Shown here piece after piece: positions 1 to 10,900 of a stretch of DNA of 64,000 nt. This stretch comes from Anas platyrhynchos (taxonomy: Eukaryota; Chordata; Aves; Anseriformes; Anatidae), in NCBI RefSeq assembly GCF_047663525.1, contig NC_092591.1, forward strand, positions 46,229,501 through 46,293,500. Direction: 5' to 3'. The notes beneath the pieces are model-generated. The model was given only the letters and a program-made list of their open reading frames with translations, was not told where the DNA came from and ran no database searches. A program made the position numbers and the translations under genes. Positions within the stretch are counted from its first letter, which is position 1, and the number at the start of each line of letters is the position of its first letter.

Positions 1-1742
1 GCCCTAATGCATCTCTCCAAAACTGGAGGAAAAACCAAATACCCCGTTGGTGTACATCAAAATTACAGGCAAGAACAAATGACACGGGTTACACCAGAGA
101 TTCCATGCACACAAAAGAGGACTGCTGACAAACCCAACATGAATCTTGAGGGGCAGCATGGTCTAAGAAATCAGATCTGAGTCCGTCTGCAAGTCCTTGT
201 CCAGTGCTGTATCACCCAGTCCATGTGCTCTGTGGCCTGAGATGTAAGAATGTCCTTTAAAAAAGAAAAAATGCAACAGTTTTATGCTCTTTATCCTCTT
301 TCAATACTGATGGGAGGTCTGAAGCACAGCATCAGGGAAATCACTGGTGATTCTTCACTGGGGGAAGAAAGCACAAGGACTGCTCAGACCCGCAGCTTCA
401 GGCTGACTTTGGGTGTTACAACCTGGCACTTTCATACAGGTTTGCAGACTGAGAGCAGCCCTTTAAATATTGTTCAGAGTGGGATATACTGAGTCCAAAC
501 GTGTCCTGAAAGAGCTGAATACACTCAGATTACAGCGCTGTTCTGAACAGCTTGCGTGCAGCTTCCCACTGCCCTCAGTGGGCTGTCAGCTAAGGCACAC
601 TACGAGATGGGTGACAGGAGGAGAAGGGCACCTCAGCAGTCAGCGGGAGGACAGTTAAATAACAATAAATACTTACAGCCTTTTACAAGATGTTCAGATT
701 GCAAAACCGGGAGGTTAGCTCGGCACAGTTCAAGCCAACCCCTTAACAGTGCTTATCTCGCAGCTGGCTGGGCCAGTTTCTAAAATGCAAATTGATATCA
801 TGCTTTTCACCCAGCTCTGCAAACTCCTTCACTAGTACACGGGCACATTTCACAGAGTGGCTGTGACCAATAACCCTTTGAAACTGCAAGGGAAATTTTA
901 CTTTCAGCCAAGTTAGAATCTTTCCAAAACAGCGGGGTTATTGACTTTTACTTATTTGTAAAATAAAACTGGCACTCTATCAAAGACCACCAGTTTGTAG
1001 ATCTCGTCTAACAAGCTTGGCAGGTGCAGGAGCCTAGGGACAGCGTGAAACTTCCTTACTTGCTCCAGAATAGCTTTTGGAGCCCCCCAAAATGCTAGAA
1101 ATTATTTTCTTCTCTTTTCCTCACAAAGCCTTAGGTTTTGTTTTGGCCTTGAGGGAACCAGAAGAGATTTAGCAGAAAACAGTAAACATTTTCATGGGGA
1201 GTACAGCTCACATTTTCATGTGAGCAATGCATGTAATGGACAGAAGTAGCTGAACTGCACCATTTGACTTCACACATGCACCATTTGACTTCACACATGA
1301 TCGCATCTCCACTTTCTCATCAAGCACCAGAGCACACACAGACCTACTGGCAAATGCTCACACCCTGTTTTTCCAGCAGAAGACGGTTCCAGATATATAT
1401 GTAAAATCAGTATTAATTAACTGAAGGCTACTTTAGCCACTACTCAACTGGCAGACACTTCAGCCTCTGAACGTCTTCCTGTTTCTAAAACCTAACGCTT
1501 AATGTTTAGGTTGCACAGGAGAGGCTCATAAATGCACTATGAACTGCCTGGCCACTACGAATTTCCACCAGTAGAAGTGGCATGCAGGTATAGACCCAAC
1601 AGAGCTCGGTAGTCTGCTCACAATTAAATCAGTGGCCAACTCCTCAGGAAGACACTGGCCCCTAGGGAGCAGCCCCAAGGCGCTGTCACCCCAGGGACAC
1701 AGAGGGAGCCCCCACACGAAGCCTGCTCCTTCCTGCTGGGTG
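1..1742. other. Downstream flank of PIDD1, including its 3' UTR
   Basis: No coding exon is recognised here. Part of it must be the PIDD1 3' UTR, because the PIDD1 stop codon lies at 1743-1745 on the minus strand. I searched for a minus-strand AATAAA (TTTATT on plus) and found none, so the transcript end is not placed. It may use a variant signal or lie beyond the window. In human the next gene on this side is SLC25A22, but nothing resembling a mitochondrial carrier exon is visible. A 21-bp tandem duplication at 1256-1297 is the only repeat noticed. Confidence 0.6.
1256..1297. repeat. Two perfect 21-bp tandem copies
   Basis: The unit beginning TGCACCATTTGACTTC occurs twice head to tail at 1256-1276 and 1277-1297 without a mismatch, which suggests a recent local duplication. 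It lies downstream of PIDD1 and no function is apparent. Confidence 0.85.
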
Positions 1743-1980
1743 CTACATCGCGGCTGTTGCAGAGTCCTCGGTGCTGCTCTCCTGCTCCAAGCCCACCCGG
1801 CGGATGGACTCCCTGTATTTGTGCCGCCCCAGCTCAATGATGCTTTCAACCTCGTCGGCAATGTCCTGGCGGCCGCTCTCTTTCATGGCTTTGATCAGCT
1901 TGCTCACACAGTCAGGATCCTCGGCATTTTGCTGAGCCCATGAGAAAAGCATGTCCAGGATCTGCTTATCAAGGTCCTCT
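1743..1980 (-). CDS. PIDD1: PIDD1 coding exon 15 (death domain end and stop)
   Basis: It encodes residues 814-892 and TAG at 1743-1745. It completes the death domain, which in the human protein binds RAIDD (LDKQILDMLFSWAQQ, GRQDIADEVESIIELGRHKY), and ends with a short Ser/Thr/Glu tail. Acceptor CTTCAG|AGAG. Confidence 0.97.
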
Positions 1981-4900
1981 CTGAAGAAAGGTATAAGTGC
2001 AGAAGTAACCAAGACACTCTCCTGGCTGGCAACCCAAAGAAGCCTTACCTGAGTCCAAGCCCAGACCTGGAGCCCCATAGGAAGCCATCCAGACATGAAC
2101 AAAGCCCTTAGTGGGGCTGCCTTTTCCCCACCCATCACACAGCAGTTGTAGTTCCCGCACTAAAATCTCCCCAGAATATCTTCCTCTAACAGAAATTTCA
2201 AATTAAAGGGGTAATTTTTTTCTTAATGTAAATTTCCCACAGGAACAGGCCCCACTCTCTCAAGGTTTTGGTCAGACCGCATGTCCTACAACATGCCACA
2301 AGACCTTTTTGAATACAGATATTCACACTTAATGCCACGGACAACTGCTCATTGTTGGAGATGGAGCCTGGCCGGGAATGCAGACCACAGAACACAACAG
2401 GAATGTCACGCAACTGAACTACAAAGCTCATCAAGCTGGTAATTTCTGAATTTTGCTTTTCAAACGTCAAGCTTTGTTTTACAGCAGCAAGAGAGAATAA
2501 TCAGTTTTCCATGACAAAGTCATGAGAGCTGTTACTCAACCCATCTTTTATCCAGCAAAATTCCAGTGGGGAAACTTCCCACCACCTGAGCATATGTTTA
2601 CACTACTGCACTGCAGCTGCCCGTGCTGTTGCTCAGAGTCCCCACTTACCTGTGGTTGTACCCTATGCGCTCGATCTGCTGGTAGGTCAGGCCCAAGTTC
2701 AGGCCGATGGTCTGCCAGTCAGCTCCCACGCGCCTGGCGATGCTCAGCAGGTTTGCCTGGGTCAGGTAGCCCGTCTCAGCGTTGCCCAGGTTCAGGGGAG
2801 AGAAGGAGAAACCGTTCTGGGGACTGGGGTTCTCACCCCAGCGGGGTTTCAGCCTCTGTGTCATAGAGAAGAGAGAAGGGGAACCTGCTAAATAAATTGA
2901 CTTTTGTGTCTGTCTGGCCATTCAGCCTCCTGAAAGCTTTCCTCCTAAGGAGGGGAGATCTTAACTTGAGGCTGAAGAGACAGATGTAAAAAGCAAGGAG
3001 CACTCACACTGGCAGTGACCAGCAATGCTCAGTACTTCTGAAAAGTTTCAAATCATAATGCTCTCAGTCACAGCTCATACTGGAAACTTTTTTTCTTGTC
3101 TTCACAGAGCACTTTTTGGTGAACCATCTCCCCAGATCGTATTTGCCTTGTCAGTAAGAAAGCACTTGGTCTAGATTCCCAGGTGAGGTTGTATGTGTCA
3201 AAAAAGGATCAGAGATCATGGCATGTGATCCGAAGGGAAGCATTCAGACTACACAGGTATTTATTGCTTTAAGCTTCTCAAAAAAAAAACCAATTAAATT
3301 CTGTAAGATAAAGTGGCTCTCTCACTGGCCTTTTAAGCCAATAGCTCACACCAGAATACTTAAGCCCAACACCTGTAACTACCTCATCCTAGACCTTTTT
3401 TTTGGCTGTCAGTATGAGCTGGGTGACTAAGAAATTTAAAACCAAAGCAGACACTTCCCTTAGTCACAGCAAGCTTCCTCCTCCACATGCCTCATTTATA
3501 TAAAGGATCCACCCTCTCTGACCACCTCCAGTGCCTGTGCTAGACTGGTGAGATGAGTGTGAGAGATGGAGACTGACTCATGTTTCCCTTTTGGGAAGTT
3601 CACACGGGGAGCGGGAAATCTCCACCGTGACAGGCAAAAAGCACACGGGAGATTTCGGTGCACATCTGATAGGACTCTGGCCCAAGAAGGTTCATGGAAT
3701 TGTGCCTGGCTGTGTTTCAGTGATCTGTCACCACAACCCTGCCCTACGCTTCGTTTACAGAAAGCTAACACCCCTCCTTTACACACACAGAGCTCTTAAA
3801 AGAAAGAGAAGAGGCTTTCCTTTCTTCCACACAGTTGGGCAGTGATTTCGATAATCTTGATTAACTAGATAATCTGGATTAATTTTTCTGCAGGAGGCAG
3901 AATAACTCACAGGCAGTTTGATTGGCAAAGTAGCGAGCCAGAGGGAGTCTGGTCCTTTCCTCCTTCTGCTGGCCTCTTCAGGGATGCTCTCAGGAACTGC
4001 CCCTCGGTAGAAAGAGACCTTGGCAAACAGAAAGCACACAGTGAGACTCAGATGCCAGCACAGAGGACAAACCTGTTTGCAGTATGAGTTTTCTCTCTGC
4101 GAAAGAATGAATTCAGCATTCCTCACCCATCCTCAGTCCATAAACTGCCCAATTAAGTGTGACTGGGAGGGACACTGGGGTTCTGCCATAAAGGCTGGAC
4201 TCTTTGCCAACACCCCAGGAGTTAATGGCAGGAATGTAAAGGCAGAGAGCTATCCTGATGAGTGATCCTTCCAGACTCTGCTCGCCATGTGTTCAGGGGT
4301 TAGTCAGTGAAATGCAAAGCCAAGGGAAAGAGGGGAGGAAGAGTCATGCCCAGTGCTCAAGAGATTATCACACAGCGCATTATAAAAGCAATGATGATGA
4401 TGAAGGAGGAGGAAACAAAATGTCCGTGTCACTGTTGCTCACCTGGCCCTTTACAGCTTGGCCTTTCCTGTCTACAGGGGAAGTCACGTAGATTTCCTTC
4501 ATGTTCTTCAAGTGGGAGTAAAAAATAAACGAGAGACGTCCATCCACACAGTCAGGGCGATCTGTGTCAGAGAAACAGCAAACACTCAACTTGTGCAGAA
4601 AGTGTGCACCTTTTCAAGCCTGGGCAACAGCCCACCATCCACTGGCAGCCTCCATGCTACCATCTACTCCTTCTACTCAGGCCTGAAAGAGCTGTAACCC
4701 TCCTTTCCTCGCTGGGAAAGCAGAAAAGTGCCTGTGGAGCACGCAGGTCCTACAGGTGAGAAAGAAGAATGGCCACAAGGTGGAGGCCGAGTTCAAGAAT
4801 GGAAGGATAAAACATGAGGGTCTTGCTCCCTCTTGGGATACACATTAAATTTGGCAACGGGAATTTTCTGCTCTGGATTGTTCCAGAAATAACCTCTCCA

Positions 4901-7900
4901 AAAAGCCTCTTTTATATATGTTCACCTAGAAATGGACAACAGGAATTAGATCACCCAGGGCATTCCAGTGCACTGCCTGAGATGCCAGGAAAAGGGCATA
5001 ACTGGCTGCAGAAGCAGATCAGTCACAGAATAAACCCTTCTGGATATTGCCCTTTGCAGGCCGCAGCAGCATGACAGGAAATGAAAGCCTGCAAACAGCA
5101 TTTTTATAGGGAAAAGCTGACACAAAAGTTGGGTGACCAGAGAATGTGACAGGTTCAGCGTCCAGGGGCTGTGAGCGGCGGGCGAGCAGTGCTCTGGAAA
5201 CTGAGGGTGCACCAAGGAGGAGTACAGCCCCCAGAAAAACAGGCCTGGGATGAGGGAAGCAGAAGAGGTAAGAGCAGAAAGGAGCTCAGTGCTACCATAC
5301 CCATATCGATGCTGATGCCTCGCTCAAAAGCTGCAAAGAACTGCTCTCCTTCAAACATCTCCACCATGTCGGACGGCTCGGGTCCTCGGTAGCGGTCCTG
5401 CAGCTTCTTCAACACTGAGTCAACCTGGCAAGGTGACAACACATGGCCCCATGTTTGGTCTGACACAGAAGTCTGTCCTCAGAGCTGTGTCCCTACGCCC
5501 ACCATGTTCCTCTCACTCATCTTTGATAGGGAAAGTCCATCTTCCACTGAAAGGATGCAAATGAATGAACAAACACCCACGCCCTATGTCCCAGACACAT
5601 TCACAACTGAAGAAGTGGTGCTCTGGGTTTCATGGCTTCTTTATTTCCCAAGTAAAGAGAAGAAAATCCTCTGTGGGCTAACAAAGATAGGCCAAAACTG
5701 CCATTAAAAAAGGGTTATCAGCAACTGTTCTTTTTTTTAACAGGTCAGTAACCTTCAAAGACAAGGATTTACTTGCTACCTTCTCCTCCTTGTAGTATGC
5801 CATCAAAAAACATTTTCTCTGCAAAAAAACATGTGCTACAAGAACGCAGAAGAGGAAGCACCAGAAAACTCATTCTGGCATTGCAGCCTGGAATAACAGT
5901 GTAAGACCTGGGGTCTCAGAAGCAGTGCACATGTTAAGCTAGAGCTGAGGTGTCTGTTTTTCTTTATATTTATCACAGTAAACCTTCTCTCTTACCCCAA
6001 GACCACCCCTGGCAGGCAAGCAGACACGCAGCACCTTGATCTCACTGTGAGTGCCACTGCTGCTTTCCCTGGAAGCAGAATTTTCGTCCAGGATCCAAGA
6101 TACATCCCTGACAGATTTTCTTTCCACGCGTCATTTCAATACAGAAGAACAAATAAAGGAAAAAGAAGCAACCAGGTCAGAGGATTATGCAGAGCCTTGG
6201 ATATGCAGGCCCAGACCGTGTGGTGACAGCACACCCCTGTCATGACTCTGGAGCGGTGAACGAGACTCTCTTGCCCTTAAATCCTACAAAGAGAGGCCCA
6301 GGGAGCTCAGGAGCAAGGCAATGCAACCATACCAGACCTTGTGCTTGGGGAGACACTGCAGCAGGACTTGCTCGGGGTCCTTCTTCCTCTGCAGAGCAAT
6401 GAAGTTCACCTGGTACATGCGCAACCGCTCGTAGACCTTCTTGGCAATGCCTCCAATGTAGGTCTTGGTGGTATACCACAGCCAGTACCTGGCACACAAG
6501 GGATTAAGAAACAGGAGGGATCCTGTCTGAGAAGAGAGGCAGGCGTCATGTCCACGAGAGGCAGGGACTCACACCGGGAGGGAAGGATAATATTTAAAGT
6601 GAGGGAGGCTGAGGCCAGTGAGGAAGAAAAGGGAGCTGAGGGAGTGTGATCTGGAAATCCGTAGCTGAAAGACTACAAATTCAAAGGGGAAAGGCACTAA
6701 GTGGAATGTATTTCCTCCGAGGACACCCTGCTTGCAAATCTGACTGGACTTCTCTGCATTACAAGACAAGAAGGGCTGAGAGCATTGTGAGGAGAGCAGA
6801 ACCACGAGCTTTGCTCCAGTAAACCTGCGCAATACGCAAAAGGATCTGGGTTATTATCAGCAAGTAAAAAATGATGGGTAAAGTGCTAAGCTGAGCCTGA
6901 CTTGCAAAGGGAAAGAGAAATAGGTAGCATGACCCCTGCTTGGGCTGTGGGAAATGCAAGGCAGAGAAACATCTTGTCCTCAGGACTAACCCTGCACTTA
7001 CCAGGAGAAGTGGGTGACTTCAAACACTGCGTAGAGATGGGTGAGTTCCAGCACCACCTGGCTGGTAATGTCATCCCAGGTTTGGCCCTGCACATCCCCA
7101 CGGAGCAGATGCAGCCTTGACCGATCCAAGTTTAACCCTAATAACAACAATCAAGATATTATATGCAGCAGAAGACTTAAATATGAGGTGGATATCTGCA
7201 TCTCCCTCGCTACCTCTGTTCTTGGCTTTACATACCCAGCCACAGGTTTGAGTGATTTACTTTTTACATGCACCACGTTAAGACTCATGCCCTTCTCTTG
7301 AGCATCCAGGACTGAGCCTTGGTCAAAGAAGAGCAGCAATAAAAAGATGAGGCTGTCCGAATACTTCTAGGATATTCTAGCAGAATATGCAGCCTTAAAC
7401 TGAGAGTATGATGATCTCCAACAACACACATTCATGATTCACTATTTGATTCCCATCAGCAATAGCTTGCCACTTGCTTTTTTCCACACGCAATTTCTCT
7501 GTGCCGATTTTGGGAATAAACTGACCTGTGACCCCGAAGGGGAGGGGGAGCTGAATTCTCACAGGCTTGAGAAAATCCACCAAGGAGTCCTGGGAGAGGC
7601 AGAGCAGAGGACTGGCTCTGCACCCCGCGTCAGCCGTGAGTTCTGCTATCTCTTCCGCGGAGACCGGCAGCACCTGGATGTGGAGCGCAGCGCAATGAGC
7701 CGAGCAGTCAGGCGCCCAAATTCCCCCATCTCCTGCTCAGCACCCCTAGCACTCAGTAAGCAAACGCAGCTCTCGGCTCAGGACACGGTGGGCAATGGAA
7801 GCACAGTGACCTTCGGCTGAAGTTTGCTCTAATACTGCCAGCTGGGACAGACCGAGCTATTGCAGGAGCATTTTGCAGCACCTACCAGCTTTACAGGGCA

Positions 7901-10900
7901 ATTGTTTTTAGTGGGACTGCTCTAATATTAGATCTGCATAAATAATTCCCCCAAACCTGGCTTGCTGAGTTGTTCTGCCAGGCTTGGTGTGGTCTGTAAT
8001 GGAACAAGAGGCAAAGGCTTCCCTGCTGCAGGGATCGCTGGCAGAGCTGCGAGGAAACCCCCTTTCCCCCCTGGGGCAGCCTGGCGCACAGCCCGTTCTG
8101 CAGGCAGGGAAACTAAGGCAGAAAGTGATCAGAGATGGGTCAGCCCATGAAGCATCCACGTCAGACACAAATTGCCCTAGGGCAGACGTCTCTTCTTTTG
8201 TTTTGCCCCTTGGCATGGGTCAGCAGCTGCACCAGGGCTTACTGGGGCGTGTTTTCTCCAGCAGGCGTACCTGGAGTTTGACACTGCGAGTCTCCTCCGT
8301 CACTCCAGGAGGGAAGGTCACCTTGATGCTGGGATCCACGCTGGAAAAGAGCAAGGTCCCCTCTGTGGACACTTGGCATTCATTTTGCACAAGTCGAGAC
8401 ACAACAAGGAACCAGGAGAAGTGAAGGACACGACAGTGAGCCACGTGCTTCTGTAACAGAAGACAGAGAAGAAGAGAGAACATAGACAACACAATACGAT
8501 AACAGCAGGAAAAAAAGAGACAGCAACACCTGGGCAGGTAGAGTATTAGGACAGGGATGAAGCATGGCATGCAGCAAGTCATCACCTTCAGGACACACAC
8601 CTCCGTGACAGAGGAACCTTAGAGCTGAAATCCACTCCATTTTACAGCAGCCACTTGAATGCTGAAACTCGTGGCTCGGTAAAACCACGGAGAGGAAGAG
8701 GAGCAATGTGTGTCACTGGTCATTCCAACCTGCTTACCTTTGATTTTGTCTCCTGCTCTACTTGTGTTCTCAGATCACTCCAGCTGTGCCCACTGAAGGT
8801 CCGAACAACCACCTCACGCTGCTGGAGGCTTTGCGGGGAGGCATACGGCATCCAGATCTGCACCTCCTAGCACAGAAGCAGTAAAGCACCAACAGAGAGG
8901 ATAAAATCAGGCCTAGCTGTGCTCTGTGGCTTCCTGCACAGGGTAAAAGGGGAGGCAAAGCACAGCCTGTACGCAGGGAGTGGGGCAGGAGCTGGGCATC
9001 TGGAGTGGAAACCACATAAGCAGACTTTTGGGGAAGGATGTGGACCATTTGCCTTGCAGACTAAGGGCAAATGCTGAAAGAGCACCTCTCTTCTGGGGGA
9101 GAAAAAGGGTTGTGAGTGGGGAAGGTTATAGTATTGGGAAGTCCCTCCCAAAGGACTCCGCCAAGCCACGGCAGAGGCAGACTGCTGAGCGGGCAGCTTG
9201 GCTGGGCCCTCACCTGCTGGAATGTGACCCCGTGAGGCTGCAGCTCCAGGACCCTGCTCAGCAGGACGTCGTGGTGTCGCAGCTTCACCCACCGAGGGTC
9301 TGGCTCCAGGGTTCGGAAGTCGATGCGCACAGGGTCAGAGGCAGCCCCCGGTGGGAAGTAGAAATGGATGCCACAGGCCAGGATCACTTCGCAGCCTTCC
9401 GAAGTCACAGTAAAGCTTCCAGAAGAAATACACGGATGTATGACACCGTGCAATGACTTCAACCCTCCACAAATCCAGCAGAAGCATCTCCCACCTTGTG
9501 TACAACTGGCTTAGTGAGACATTCCATTATGCTCCCCATGCACACACACAGTATCTACCACGCACAGTTTTGCCTGGGGCCTCGTTACACTACTGTAAAG
9601 TAAGTTGTTAATAAGAGAAGCTTACCTGTCCTCTCCTGATGCAAGGAACAGTCTTTGTAGCTCTGTGGCACTGGATCCCTCTGCAGCAGTAAGGTTTGGT
9701 TAGGTTATTTACATCAGAGCAGGCAAGAAAGGCTGAATTCACCTTTCAGTGTGGGCTGAATCCTAATCTGACAGAAGCTGCTAAAGGAACCCTGCTCACA
9801 CTGTGGTGGGCTTCAGATCTGGCAGCAGCAGCAGGAGGATGGGAAGAAGCCTAGGGGTCCCCAGCCACGCTGGAAATGCTGGCTCTCTGCCCCAGAAAAA
9901 CCCTCAGGAGGTAGAAAAGCTTCCCCTCCACCAGTCCTGCAGCTCTCAGGGCCATCCGTGGTCAATCACCCAGGGCCACCTGCTGGAATCGGTGCTCGCT
10001 CTTGTGAATGTGAACACCCCTGGGGAACCCTGCTCGGATCCCTGCCCATCCGTTACCTTTCTGAATCCTTCAGAGAAAGAGCTCTGAAGCCCGGGAGCAG
10101 GGGGGAAGCAGGAGCTAACTACAGCAGCATCACCTCTGATTGCCTCCTCTGCCTCTAGCACGAGCCACCACGGCCTGAGGGTCACACAGCACATCCAAGA
10201 ACTGGGGTCCTCCTTTGCTAACAAGGCCAGACCCCTTTAGGGCCCCACCTGATCCATTTCTTGTGAATCCCATTTTCAGTTCCACTGTGAAATGTTCCCA
10301 AAGAGTGAGCCAGGCTCAGAGGACTCCCACTTCCAGGGACCTCTGAGCGCTTCAGAATAGGCTCGGACTCCTAAAGCCAGCCTGCCTGTGCCGTTACAAC
10401 CTCATAATTACACCAGACAAGTAAATACTGATCTGATTGCCCCCTGCTTCCCTTCCCTAATCCAAATCCATTCGCACCACGCTGGGCCAAGCGAGGGGAC
10501 AGCTGGGCACAACGTGCAGAAGCAGAAGCCCTGCAATTACCGGCCTGCGGGGACGGCTCCGTCTCTCCTAAGGGGTTGCCTCGGAGGTGCACGAAAGGCA
10601 AGGTCTGGATCTCGGGGGGGACGGCCCGGAGGCAGTTGTTCCGCAGATCGAGCCTGGACAAGTTGGGCAGGCTGGCGAGCGACGCGGGGACTGTCACCAG
10701 GAGATTGCTGTGGAGATGCAGCTGCCGCAGCGCCTTCAGATTGCCTGCAGGTTACAACAAGCACTGACTCCCCAGCCGGGCTGCTAATTGGGCTGCAGCC
10801 AGCTCTCCCCACACACACACTCCTGCCCTCCTGCACTGGGTCTCCACTCGCCTCCCGTGCGTGCAAAAAGGGGAAGGGAGGCACAATAGCTCTGCCTATC

